Assembly (NCBI GenBank): GCA_937982565.1
Contig: CALJLN010000002.1
Location: forward strand, 1 to 44,135
Length of the DNA: 44,135 bases
Origin: UBA2421 sp002343075
GTDB lineage: Bacteria; Planctomycetota; Phycisphaerae; Tepidisphaerales; Tepidisphaeraceae
Direction: 5' to 3'
Below are positions 1 through 8,136 of this stretch, one piece after another; positions within the stretch are counted from its first letter, which is position 1; each line of letters opens with the position of its first letter. The translations under genes were made by a program, and so were the position numbers. The notes beneath the pieces are model-generated. The model did no database searches. It was not told where the DNA came from and was given only the letters and a program-made list of their open reading frames with translations.

Positions 1-1080
1 GCGCAGCCCCACCCACCCGACATAGGCCGCTTCCCTCAGCGTATATCCAAATGGCAGCAGGAACGGCACCACTGCAAGCGGCCGCGCGATAAACGCCAGG
101 AACAGCGACACCGCCAGGCCGACCCCGACAATGTCGAGCAGGCGCGACGGAAACACCAGCAACCCGAGCATCAGAAACATGCCGATCTGGGACAGCCAGG
201 CCAGGGCATCGTGAACGCGCGCAAGCCCGCTTCGGTAGGGAATGGCCTTGTTGCCCAACACGACGCCCGTTGCATAGACAGCCATGAATCCGCTGCCATA
301 AGCGACCGTCGCGGCACCGAACGAGAAAAACGCCAGCGCAAGTGTGAGCGCTGGATAGAGGCCGACCGTGCCAAGCCGCACCCGACGGAGTACGAACACA
401 CCAAGGAAACCAAGCACGATGCCCACGCCCGCGCCCACCGCGAGCTGGATAGGGACATCGAGCAGCGGCCGCCACCCGAGAGGCTGCTCGGCGGTGAGGA
501 ATTGGATCATCGTCGTCGTGAGGATGACGGCCATCGGATCGTTTATGCACGACTCGACCTCGATCGTGCGGCCCACGCGCGGCTTGAGGGACGCCCCCCC
601 GCCCCGTAGCACCGCAAAAACGGCGGCGGCATCGGTCGACGACACCACCGCCCCGAGTAACAGTGCTGCCGGCCACGGCAACCCGAGCACCCACGCCGAC
701 AACGCAACCAGCCCCGCCGTCGCCGCAACGCCAAAAGTAGCCAGCACCGAAGCCGGACCGATGACCTGCCGGATCGACGAAAATGATGTGTTCAGTCCCC
801 CATCGAACAGAATCAGCACCAGCGCCATCGTCCCCAGTCGGACGGCAACGCTATAATCTGTGAACTCGATCCCACCCAGCCCCTCCGAACCGCCGAGCAT
901 TCCCAAGACCAGAAAGAGCAACACCACCGGCACGCCCAGCCGGTCGGCAGTCTTACTAATCAGCCCGCTGACACCGATCAACACTCCCACAACAAGCAGA
1001 AAGACCGCAGTGCTATACGGTTCGACAATCGCCAGCAACATGGGCGCAGCGACTGTGGTATTGAAGGGATCGAGTGTCAT
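1..1080 (-). CDS. K+/H+ antiporter, NhaP2-like (CPA1/CPA2 type), 3' end outside window
   Basis: Reading the minus strand from the ATG at 1080 gives 360 uninterrupted codons that run off the left edge, so only the N-terminal part is seen. The product is a multi-pass inner-membrane cation/proton antiporter. Visible signatures are FDGGLNT near residue 105, SSTDAAAVF near residue 150 and a VESCINDPMAV stretch near residue 180. The last corresponds to the ion-binding ESxxNDP motif of NhaP/NhaP2 exchangers, with Cys where family members usually have Gly. The visible part ends in YVGWVGLR, which normally precedes a GAVPI-like segment, so the remaining helices and any regulatory TrkA-C domain lie outside. 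No strong RBS is seen before the ATG; Met14 is an alternative start. The chitinase gene lies upstream on the same strand with a 223-bp gap. Direction and substrate (K+ versus Na+) are inferred from family resemblance only. Confidence 0.85.
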   Translation of the reverse strand, partial: MTLDPFNTTVAAPMLLAIVEPYSTAVFLLVVGVLIGVSGLISKTADRLGVPVVLLFLVLGMLGGSEGLGGIEFTDYSVAVRLGTMALVLILFDGGLNTSFSSIRQVIGPASVLATFGVAATAGLVALSAWVLGLPWPAALLLGAVVSSTDAAAVFAVLRGGGASLKPRVGRTIEVESCINDPMAVILTTTMIQFLTAEQPLGWRPLLDVPIQLAVGAGVGIVLGFLGVFVLRRVRLGTVGLYPALTLALAFFSFGAATVAYGSGFMAVYATGVVLGNKAIPYRSGLARVHDALAWLSQIGMFLMLGLLVFPSRLLDIVGVGLAVSLFLAFIARPLAVVPFLLPFGYTLREAAYVGWVGLR

Positions 1081-1303
1081 GCGATAGCGAGGGGCAAGTC
1101 TTGGTGGTGCCTGCTTCCATGTCAGAGTTTGCGCAGCAGCTTCGCGTCACCGCCGACATGGACGAGTGAAGCCAGAACGCGATACTAACCGCGCCGCGCA
1201 TCCCCCTGCAAAGCGTGCTGAAGTTAATCCGAAAGTGCTGGGGGGCGACCCAATCACGCGAGGCGATTATCTCAACCACCCGCCCGAAGAGCTGCGCGTA
1301 CGT

Positions 1304-3691
1304 TCATGCCGGTATTGTGGGAACGGACACAATTTCATTTCCGCCGAAAAGCCCAATCTGTCTGGAGATTGTCTCTTCGACCAAACCGGGCGCACTCGAA
1401 ACGGCGCGGGCACCCGGGACCGCGGCGAGCGCTGGCAAGGTCTTCCCAAACTGGCTGGCAAGGATGGTAAAGTCGTTGAGGGTCACCCCACCGCCGGGGC
1501 TGTAGTCGAAGTTGCCCTGACTAAAAACACGACCGGTCTGCCCGAAGTTGGCGGCTAGAATGGTGAAGTCGTCGAGGTTGACATTGCGATCGCGATTGGC
1601 GTCGGCGGCGAGGATGAAGAAATCGAACGACGACGCGCCTGAGGCAAGCGTGTTTCCGGCGATGTCAGTCACGCCGTCCGGGGCGATCGAAGCGCGATAG
1701 TTGCCGTCCACCAGCACACTGGCGAAGCCCACGCGGTATGCGGTGCCGGTCTGCATAAGCGTTATCTGTTGCTCTGGCACTGCGGTGCCGGTGGTCAGGT
1801 TGTCGACGGCAAGGTCGGCGTGGGTGAGCGTCCCGCCGAGACTCTCGCTGATTTGGAAGTGAACCGCTTGCGCCGAGAGAAACTCAAACTCCGCCGCGAC
1901 AACCGCAGGAGGCGTGGTGTCGAGCGTGATCGCCACCCCCTGCGACGCAGGGCTGGCCCCGTTCAAGTTCGACGCGACGGCGGTCACGGTGTGGGTGCCG
2001 TCGGGCAAGCCGGGACTGATCACCGCCGTCCACGCGCCCGACGCGTTGGCAATGCCCATGCCGCGAGGTGCGCCGTCCACCAGCAGGGTAATCGTCGCGC
2101 CAGGCACCGCCGTGCCCGCAAGCGTCGGCGCAGCGATGTTGGTGATGCGATCGGATGGACTTGCGCCCGTGTCATTTCCGGGCGCCAGCGCCGGCGCTGT
2201 CGGCGCATCGGGACGTCGAATCGAACCCACCACGGGTAGCACGGAGTACGGTGTGTACTGCCCCGATTCCCAGTGATCCTGCCCGAGTTCCCAGATCATC
2301 GCGCCGGCAAATCCGTTATCGCGAACGAAGTTTACCTTCGCCTGCATGGTCGCCGGGCCGTTGAAGAAGAACGTGGCGCCGCCGGTGTCGGTGTAAGAGT
2401 CCATTTCTGCCGGCGGGTATACGCCTTGCGTGGTGCGATAGTCGCTGACAATCGCGCCGTATGTGCGCGAAACTGTATTGCTCCAGCTCGAGCCGCTCCG
2501 CCCGTAAAAGGGGACGCCCATCACCAGCTTGTCCTTGGCCACGCCGTAGTTGAACCACTGGTTCAAGCCGTCGGTGGCGGCGGCGAAGGTGGAGTGGTTG
2601 GCGTAGTCGAAGTCGTAGCACATCACGTTAACCCAATCCATCATCTGCGTCGCGGCGACGGGTATCTCCTTGGTCCACGGGTTCACGGCGGCGGTGATCT
2701 TCTTGCCGATGGGGTTGAGCTGGGCGTAGAGATCGTGAATCAGCAGGCCGTAGTTGACCTGGTCGGCGGCGCTGCCGGGGGGTTCCCAGTCGATGTCCAC
2801 GCCATCGAGGTTGCGCGCGACGATGTAATTGCGGATGTTCAGCGCAAACGCCGCCCGCGCCGCGGGGTTCGCCGCCATCGCAGAAAACGAATGCGGGCCG
2901 ACGGTGATGCTCACGCCGATGCCGCGGGCGTGGGCCGCGTTCACAACCGTGGCAAGACTGGTGTTGTTGACGTTGGTCGTCGTCAGCGCGCCGCTGGAGT
3001 TGGCGGTGATCGCGAAATAGTTGATGTGCGTGACCTGGTCCAGGTCCATCTGCCCGAAGAGCGACTGGCGATAGTACGGCAGATATCCCACCACCTGCCC
3101 GCGCGTGCCGGGCGTTTGCGGGATCGGCTCGCTCAGGCCCACATCGTCCACCCGGAAGACCGTGGGATTGGATGCATCCGTGCTGCCCACGAACGCGATG
3201 CGGATCGTCTGCCCGATCAGCGCCGGCGAAAGCGCGAACGTGTGCGGCGTGTACTTCCCCGCCGCCGTGTGCGGGCCGGCGGTGGTGACGGAGTTGAGGT
3301 TCGACAGCGTGATCAGGTGCTGCAGCGTCTGCGTGCCGGTGGCGTCGAGGATGCGAACGTGCAGCAGGTCCTTGGCCAGCGTCGTGGTCGTCTCGGCGGT
3401 GGTGATCTTGGTCCAGAAAGTGAGCGTCGGGTTGGCGGAGGTCGAAGGGACCAAAAGTTGCTGGTGCAGCGTGCCGGAAAGGTTGTTGGCTGCGTTGCCG
3501 CTGGCGTTGGTCAGGTAAGCATATTGCGACCCGCCATGAAACTGCGACCCACTGCCAACAATCCAGTTCCCCCCACGCACCCAGTCGTCAGTGGAGACGG
3601 TCCCCTCAAACGCCCCGCTGCGGACAAGCTCAGCATGAGACAGGAAGGTGCGCGACTCTAGTGGCTCAACGGCGGCTGGTCGATGGTGCAC
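1304..3691 (-). CDS. Secreted GH18 chitinase-like glycoside hydrolase with Ig-like and dockerin-like domains
   Basis: The 795-residue product starts at a GTG (3691) preceded by GGAG at 9 nt. Residues 9-18 (EPLESRTFLS) form the planctomycete N-terminal extracellular sorting motif in place of a classical signal peptide. Residues about 22-190 look like a carbohydrate-binding beta-sandwich. Residues 199-490 are a GH18 barrel: VVGYLPYYR opens it, and the catalytic DxxDxDxE motif is D296/D299/D301/E303 within LDGVDIDWE. Retention of the Glu acid and its Asp partners predicts an active enzyme cleaving chitin-type beta-1,4-GlcNAc links. Residues about 515-592 and 593-692 are bacterial Ig-like modules. 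Residues 694-750 hold two dockerin-like calcium loops, each followed by a DFTILA helix, and a 45-residue tail follows. An extended -10 promoter lies just upstream. Substrate (chitin or another GlcNAc polymer) is inferred. Confidence 0.9.
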   Translation of the reverse strand: MHHRPAAVEPLESRTFLSHAELVRSGAFEGTVSTDDWVRGGNWIVGSGSQFHGGSQYAYLTNASGNAANNLSGTLHQQLLVPSTSANPTLTFWTKITTAETTTTLAKDLLHVRILDATGTQTLQHLITLSNLNSVTTAGPHTAAGKYTPHTFALSPALIGQTIRIAFVGSTDASNPTVFRVDDVGLSEPIPQTPGTRGQVVGYLPYYRQSLFGQMDLDQVTHINYFAITANSSGALTTTNVNNTSLATVVNAAHARGIGVSITVGPHSFSAMAANPAARAAFALNIRNYIVARNLDGVDIDWEPPGSAADQVNYGLLIHDLYAQLNPIGKKITAAVNPWTKEIPVAATQMMDWVNVMCYDFDYANHSTFAAATDGLNQWFNYGVAKDKLVMGVPFYGRSGSSWSNTVSRTYGAIVSDYRTTQGVYPPAEMDSYTDTGGATFFFNGPATMQAKVNFVRDNGFAGAMIWELGQDHWESGQYTPYSVLPVVGSIRRPDAPTAPALAPGNDTGASPSDRITNIAAPTLAGTAVPGATITLLVDGAPRGMGIANASGAWTAVISPGLPDGTHTVTAVASNLNGASPASQGVAITLDTTPPAVVAAEFEFLSAQAVHFQISESLGGTLTHADLAVDNLTTGTAVPEQQITLMQTGTAYRVGFASVLVDGNYRASIAPDGVTDIAGNTLASGASSFDFFILAADANRDRNVNLDDFTILAANFGQTGRVFSQGNFDYSPGGGVTLNDFTILASQFGKTLPALAAVPGARAVSSAPGLVEETISRQIGLFGGNEIVSVPTIPA

Positions 3692-3723
3692 AGTTCTGGT
3701 CTCCGGGGACAGCGCGACCGATG

Positions 3724-3732
3724 ATTATAGCA
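3724..3732 (-). promoter_or_regulatory. Extended -10 promoter of the chitinase gene
   Basis: On the minus strand the sequence is TGCTATAAT, a perfect extended -10 element (TGn plus TATAAT). No good -35 hexamer is visible at 16-18 bp, which is acceptable for an extended -10. Predicted transcription start is near 3717, giving a leader of about 26 nt that contains the GGAG before the GTG start. The same nonamer occurs before the ParDE pair at 28078. Confidence 0.6.
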
Positions 3733-3785
3733 CAATTCGCCGGCTCGGGCGCGCAATCCGTGGAACAGACTCGCACATCTCAATG

Positions 3786-3812
3786 AAAAACCGCGTCGCA
3801 AGCGACGCGGTT
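3786..3812 (-). terminator. Intrinsic terminator after atpD
   Basis: An 11-bp perfect inverted repeat (3789-3799 with 3802-3812, AACCGCGTCGC and its complement) is followed on the minus strand by TTTTT. It lies 50 nt past the atpD stop and before the chitinase promoter, so it isolates atpD transcription. Confidence 0.88.
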
Positions 3813-3861
3813 GTACTCCGGGGGCGTGGCACGCCTCAGCCAGCTTCGCGTGAAGCGGGCA

Positions 3862-5280
3862 TTATCCGGCGGCAAGCTCTTTCGCCCGTGCCCGCACATC
3901 CTCAATGGTGCCGACGTACAGGAACGCCTGCTCATTGATGTCGTCCACTTCGCCGTTGCAGATCGCGTCGAAGCTCTTGAGCGTGTCGGCTAGCTTTGTG
4001 TAAATCCCCTTCTTGCCCGTGAACTGCTCGGCGACGAAGAAGGGCTGGCTGAAGAAGCGTTCGATCTTGCGGGCGCGGCCGACGATCAGCTTGTCTTCTT
4101 CGCTCAACTCATCTACGCCCAGAATCGCAATAATGTCCTGCAGATCGCGATACCGCTGCAGCATGGTTTGCACCTTGCGGGCGATACGGGCGTGTTCGTC
4201 GCCGACGATATCGGCACTGAGGGCTCGGCTGGACGACGCGAGCGGATCCACCGCGGGGTAAATGCCCTTGCTGGCGATGCTGCGTTCGAGGTAGATGAAC
4301 GCGTCCAGGTGTGCGAACGCGTTGGCGGGCGCAGGGTCGGTCGGGTCGTCGGCGGGAACGTAAACCGCCTGCACCGATGTGATAGCACCGTTCTTGGTCG
4401 ATGTAATTCGTTCCTGCAGTTCGCCCATTTCGGTTGCCAGCGTCGGCTGGTAACCCACGGCGGACGGCATACGGCCGAGCAGTGCGGACACTTCGGAACC
4501 GGCCTGCGTGAAGCGGAAAATGTTATCGACGAACAGCAGTGTGTCGGCGCCGGTTTCGTCGCGGAAGTATTCGGCCATCGTCAGCGCACTCAGGGCCACG
4601 CGAAGACGCGCGCCCGGCGGTTCGTTCATCTGGCCGAAGACCATGACCGTCTGGTCGATAACGTGCTTACCGGTGTTGCCGATCTGGGCTTCCTGCATTT
4701 CCAGCCAGAGGTCGGTGCCTTCGCGGGTACGTTCACCCACGCCGGCAAACACGCTGTAACCGCCGTGCTGCTGGGCGATGCGGGCGATGAGTTCCTGGAT
4801 GACGACGGTCTTTCCGAGACCCGCCCCGCCGAACAGGCCGGCCTTGCCGCCGCGAAGGAACGGCGTGAGCAGGTCGATCACCTTAATGCCGGTTTCAAAC
4901 ACCTCGGCCTTTGGGGTGAGATCAACAAATTCCGGCGGTTCGCGGTGAATTGGGCGGCGTTGCGATGCACCACACGGCCCGCGGTTGTCGATTTCATCGC
5001 CGAGGAGGTTAAACACGCGGCCCAGGGTCTCCTTGCCAACCGGAACGCTCAGCGGGGCGCCAGTGTCGGTTACGCTCATCCCGCGGGCGAGGCCGTCGGT
5101 CGACCCTAAGGCGACCGCGCGAACTTTGCCCCCGCCGAGATGGCTGGCGATTTCGCCGGTGAGTTTGAGCGAGCCAGAGTCGATCTTCACAGCGCTATAG
5201 ATTTTGGGAAGCTGATCTTCGGGAAACTCGACATCAAAAGTCGAACCGATGACCTGGGTGACTGTTCCGGTTGCGGGCAT
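3862..5280 (-). CDS. atpD: F-type ATP synthase beta subunit
   Basis: Catalytic beta subunit of F1-ATPase, 472 residues, peripheral at the inner membrane. The ATG at 5280 is chosen because AGAAGGA precedes it by 10 nt and the protein then begins MPATGTVTQVIG, the normal beta N-terminus; the same frame stays open upstream but without family resemblance. Visible motifs are the P-loop GGAGLGKT (residues 151-158), GVGERTREGTD, Walker B in LLFVDNIFRF, and the C-terminal DELSEEDK stretch. Length and motifs are complete, so it should be functional. The P-loop has Leu where most beta subunits have Val. Oddly, no atpA, atpG or atpC adjoins it: the flanking genes are a chitinase and a PEP-CTERM protein, and the epsilon gene is about 11 kb away on the other strand. 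It has its own promoter and terminator. Confidence 0.97.
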   Translation of the reverse strand: MPATGTVTQVIGSTFDVEFPEDQLPKIYSAVKIDSGSLKLTGEIASHLGGGKVRAVALGSTDGLARGMSVTDTGAPLSVPVGKETLGRVFNLLGDEIDNRGPCGASQRRPIHREPPEFVDLTPKAEVFETGIKVIDLLTPFLRGGKAGLFGGAGLGKTVVIQELIARIAQQHGGYSVFAGVGERTREGTDLWLEMQEAQIGNTGKHVIDQTVMVFGQMNEPPGARLRVALSALTMAEYFRDETGADTLLFVDNIFRFTQAGSEVSALLGRMPSAVGYQPTLATEMGELQERITSTKNGAITSVQAVYVPADDPTDPAPANAFAHLDAFIYLERSIASKGIYPAVDPLASSSRALSADIVGDEHARIARKVQTMLQRYRDLQDIIAILGVDELSEEDKLIVGRARKIERFFSQPFFVAEQFTGKKGIYTKLADTLKSFDAICNGEVDDINEQAFLYVGTIEDVRARAKELAAG

Positions 5281-5610
5281 GGGAATAGCGTCCTTCTGCG
5301 TTTCGTAAATAGGCGAATCTGCACCATCCACCGCTGACGCCGCGGCCACAACCGCGGATGCTTCACGCCATACGTCAGGGGCGGAGAATTGTACGGAACG
5401 CGGTTCAGGGGGCAAGTGCGGCGGGTTTTCACGCGACAGGGCACATAAATGGAGCAATTCGTGATGCCTGGAACGCGAATCTCATCAAAGGTAACAGTAT
5501 TGACCTCCCCCACAGCGTCCTAACGGGCGATCCTGAATATTGCGGTTTTAGCTGGTGCTTTGGCGTACCCGGTTCGCTATGATTTTCGCATCAAGAATAG
5601 GGAGTTGGGG
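5281..5610. other. Divergent intergenic region atpD / PEP-CTERM gene
   Basis: This 330-bp spacer separates two divergent genes. It holds the atpD promoter (5388-5415) and about 100 nt of atpD leader. On the plus strand I find a GGAG ribosome site (5601-5604) for the gene at 5611 but no convincing -35/-10 pair; TATGAT at 5578-5583 is a possible -10. No open frame here resembles a gene. Confidence 0.6.
5388..5415 (-). promoter_or_regulatory. Sigma-70-type promoter of atpD
   Basis: Minus-strand TTGCCC (5410-5415) and TACAAT (5388-5393) are separated by 16 bp. They match the -35 and -10 consensus at 4/6 and 5/6 positions. The predicted start near 5381 leaves a leader of about 100 nt before the atpD ATG. 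Confidence 0.5.
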
Positions 5611-7260
5611 ATGGTTCGATCTAAACAGGCTTTGGCAGTCATCGCGGCAATCTTGCTCGGTACGGGCGTTGTACCCGCTGAACAGGTCAACACCACCTGG
5701 CTCGGGGGCAGTGGCCTTTGGACCAACCCATCAAACTGGTCCGGCGGAGTTGTGCCAAACAAAACGGCAACGCAGACGTTTAATGTTTTGATTCCGACCG
5801 GAAGCGTCGGATTTTCCGCGCCTGGGGCACCTTCGATTCAGGTATCCGCCCTCAGCGTCACGGCAGGCGCGTCCCTCTATGGTCCTCAAGAAGCCTCAAT
5901 AGTAGTGAATGACGCGTTTAGGCTTGACGGCAGATTCGTCGGCAGCGTGTCGAGGCTTACTCTTCTGCCAGATGCGTCGCTCACCGGTTCCGGCACGCTG
6001 CATCTGCTAAACTCATCACTTTCCCCTTCGGCAGGATCGTCGGCAGGTTTTGGCGTTCCTGCGAGAATCACTGTTGTTGGAGACTATGGCTTTTTCCGAA
6101 ACAATGTGGTGGGGCGCACAGACACTTCGTTAACCAACGTCGGCACCCTCATGGCGACTGCAAACGTCAGCCTTGGCGAAGCGGCTCTTACACTCAGCGG
6201 CTCAACATTTCGGAACGACAGCGAAATTCTGGCTGTTGGTGCGGCGCGGGTGCTCTTTGATATTGGTCGTTGGCGGATGTCGGACATCGGAAATGCGGCA
6301 CGCATCGACGGCGCGACCTTTGTTATCGGCGGCACTCTGGACAATACAAATCGTTCACTCAATTTCGGCCCCGCTCATGGCAATTGGGAAATCGCCGGAA
6401 CGGTGCGCGGCGGATCGATCAACATCGCCACCGGGACCGTCCTTCGCGCGCCGTCATCATATTCGGCTAACAACATTGGCCTGCATGACACCGAATTGAA
6501 TGGACACCTTCGACTTTACGACGGCGACCATCTGGTCACCCACGACGGAGCAATCCGCGGGACGAATCGCATCGAACTCTACAGCCCGAATTTAGATGGC
6601 TGGAGTCGCATTTATTCATCCACCGATTCGTTGACGACCGGAGAAAACACGGTCATTCAATACTATGGCGGTGGGATCGGAGACCTCGAGGTAACCGAAC
6701 CCAACTATCTCAACAGCGGCATCGGCGATCGGCAACGCCTCATGCCGATCGAAAACCGCGGGCGCATCGTCGCGACATCGATCGTCCATCCGACATACCC
6801 GTCATTTGATGTGTTGGCGATCGACGGAGACTTTTCCCAGAACGCCAGGATGGTTCTCGGCGAAAAAATCCTGGCGCGCGTGCGCGGGGATTTCACGTCC
6901 GGCCGCGAAAGTCTGACCGTCATCCATCTCACCCGTAACGAGTCGCCCGTGCTTCAGGATTTTGTTGCCCTGGATGTGCAGCATCTTGACCTGACCAGCG
7001 AACTGGATCATTTGCGGCTGATTCCTCCGTCCGACGTCTTTTATGGGGAAGTCTTCAGGATTGCGAAGTTTCAGAGCTTCTCAGGATCGTGGCGCCTCAT
7101 CACCACCGATTTTCAGCTTTACGGAGGCGGCGGTTACTTGCTCGCCCGATATGTGCCCGAGCCGAGAGGCCAGGTTGCGATGACAGGGGTGCTGGCAATT
7201 CTGTGCCGTCGGAGGCGAGCCTGCGGGGGCTGCGTGGAACCCTCTTCTATCCGGGGCTGA
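5611..7260 (+). CDS. Secreted PEP-CTERM protein of unknown function
   Basis: The 549-residue product begins at the ATG at 5611, which has GGGAG 5-10 nt upstream; the frame extends 17 codons further but lacks an RBS there. Residues about 4-24 form a hydrophobic signal peptide (alanine/isoleucine-rich, ending before AEQVNTTW). The start of the mature protein (WLGGSGLWTNPSNW...) resembles the opening repeat of beta-helical planctomycete surface proteins and is echoed in the protein at 17787. The middle is low in Cys, rich in Gly/Thr/Ser and predicted to be beta-rich. Near the C-terminus YVPEPRGQ, a hydrophobic stretch and RRRR make a PEP-CTERM sorting signal for exosortase-type processing. Thirteen extra residues follow the Arg cluster, which is unusual. 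The role is unknown; surface or matrix location is inferred. Confidence 0.8.
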   Translation: MVRSKQALAVIAAILLGTGVVPAEQVNTTWLGGSGLWTNPSNWSGGVVPNKTATQTFNVLIPTGSVGFSAPGAPSIQVSALSVTAGASLYGPQEASIVVNDAFRLDGRFVGSVSRLTLLPDASLTGSGTLHLLNSSLSPSAGSSAGFGVPARITVVGDYGFFRNNVVGRTDTSLTNVGTLMATANVSLGEAALTLSGSTFRNDSEILAVGAARVLFDIGRWRMSDIGNAARIDGATFVIGGTLDNTNRSLNFGPAHGNWEIAGTVRGGSINIATGTVLRAPSSYSANNIGLHDTELNGHLRLYDGDHLVTHDGAIRGTNRIELYSPNLDGWSRIYSSTDSLTTGENTVIQYYGGGIGDLEVTEPNYLNSGIGDRQRLMPIENRGRIVATSIVHPTYPSFDVLAIDGDFSQNARMVLGEKILARVRGDFTSGRESLTVIHLTRNESPVLQDFVALDVQHLDLTSELDHLRLIPPSDVFYGEVFRIAKFQSFSGSWRLITTDFQLYGGGGYLLARYVPEPRGQVAMTGVLAILCRRRRACGGCVEPSSIRG

Positions 7261-7269
7261 AGCCCCCGG
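7251..7269 (+). repeat. GC-rich inverted repeat across the stop codon
   Basis: CCGGGGCT (7251-7258) faces AGCCCCCGG (7261-7269) with one bulged C, and the TGA stop lies in the loop. There is no T-tract, so it is at best a weak terminator. It may be a copy of a short intergenic palindrome that has replaced the normal end of the PEP-CTERM gene. Confidence 0.3.
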
Positions 7270-7385
7270 CTTGCGGAAGGGTCTGCGTGGCGCGAAGTAA
7301 TCGGGCAGTCGGTTAAGCAACAAATTGTTGGCGTTGGGGCCGGGGACCTGCTAACCTCTCGGCGGCTAATCAGGGAGCAGGAACA

Positions 7386-7865
7386 GTGTCCAGACAATTC
7401 ATCGAAACCCTCGACCTGCGTCGGGTGATGTCTACGCTCGGTGGTAATGTGAATCTTGATGAGTTCACGCAGCTTTCGAACGCATTTTGGCAATTCCCGA
7501 TCGACTACAACCTTGATAGAAAGCTGGACTTGACAGACGTCACGTCGTTCATGTCGCTTTATTCGTCAACGAACAATGGCGACTTCGATTCCGATGACAT
7601 CGTGAATGCGGCCGACTTCACGTTTATTCGCGACAACAAGTTCAAATTCGTTGGTGGCGAGGCAATCGCCGCCAGTGCCGGCTTTGGCGATGCCAATATG
7701 GACGGACGCATCGACACTTTCGACTTTCGTGCAATCGCCAATTCGTTCAATCGAGAAAACATCTCTGTACAAGAGCGATGGTCCAGCGGCGACTTCACTC
7801 TCAACGGCCGCGTGACGATCAAAGATTTCACTCTCGCGGCGCTCAACTTCGCAAGCCGCGATTAA
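7386..7865 (+). CDS. Small secreted protein built from dockerin/EF-hand-like loops
   Basis: This 159-residue protein starts at a GTG (7386) with GGGAGCAGGA just upstream. Residues 5-16 (FIETLDLRRVMS) match the planctomycete N-terminal sorting motif (compare LESRTFLS in the chitinase), predicting export. The remainder is almost wholly a chain of dockerin-like calcium loops, each a D-x-[DN]-x-D-like loop followed by a short helix: around residues 21-33, 43-58, 65-80, 99-118 and 134-154. The last two (GDANMDGRIDTFDF and GDFTLNGRVTIKDF) are closest to the dockerin loops in the chitinase and in the protein at 17787. No catalytic domain is present. It might be a free-standing binding or scaffold partner, or the remnant of a larger enzyme. 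No function is assigned. Confidence 0.78.
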   Translation: MSRQFIETLDLRRVMSTLGGNVNLDEFTQLSNAFWQFPIDYNLDRKLDLTDVTSFMSLYSSTNNGDFDSDDIVNAADFTFIRDNKFKFVGGEAIAASAGFGDANMDGRIDTFDFRAIANSFNRENISVQERWSSGDFTLNGRVTIKDFTLAALNFASRD

Positions 7866-7883
7866 TCGGTCCAAAAAAGTTTC

Positions 7884-7993
7884 GGGTGTCGCTGCATGGC
7901 TCTCATGCCATGCGGTGTAAGACATCGATATGCGCTGTTTCTCGCAGATTCGTCCACGCACGGCTTGGCCTGAAAGCCAAGACCGTGGCACCC
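7884..7993. repeat. Composite palindromic intergenic element
   Basis: A unit of about 110 bp is bounded by near-inverted ends (GGGTGTCGC at 7884-7892 and GTGGCACCC at 7985-7993, two mismatches). Inside are two hairpins: GCATGGC facing GCCATGC (7894-7913), and CACGGCTTGGC facing GCCAAGACCGTG (7959-7987, one bulge). No gene overlaps it. It resembles a REP/MITE-like repeat, but only one copy is in the window, so its repetitive nature is inferred. Confidence 0.5.
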
Positions 7994-8101
7994 GAGGTCT
8001 CTGTCATGCAAACCTTCTGCCAATCCACACTCTTCTTCCCATCTTCCTTCGCGTTCTTAGCGGTCGTCGTGGTTATTCTCTTCTTCACAAAACCACGCGG
8101 C

Positions 8102-8130
8102 TTTACACCCGCGGCTGCGCGCTGTATCTC
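8102..8130 (+). promoter_or_regulatory. Candidate guaA promoter giving a leaderless transcript
   Basis: TTTACA (8102-8107) and TATCTC (8125-8130) lie 17 bp apart. The start codon begins 7 nt after the -10 hexamer, about where transcription would initiate, and no Shine-Dalgarno sequence precedes it. The -10 match is weak (3/6). Confidence 0.38.
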
Positions 8131-8136
8131 TGTTGA

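Noticed and set aside
290..345. Possible frameshift in the antiporter gene
   Set aside because: An apparent shift arose from miscounting a run of five A's on the plus strand; reading it correctly restores one continuous frame.
2273..3661. A 462-codon plus-strand frame opposite the chitinase gene
   Set aside because: It is Arg/Val/Gly-rich with no domain and no RBS; the minus strand has a full GH18 domain and promoter.
7930..8136. A 68-codon plus-strand frame just before guaA
   Set aside because: It lies in the palindromic element and the guaA promoter; its peptide is low in complexity and has no RBS.
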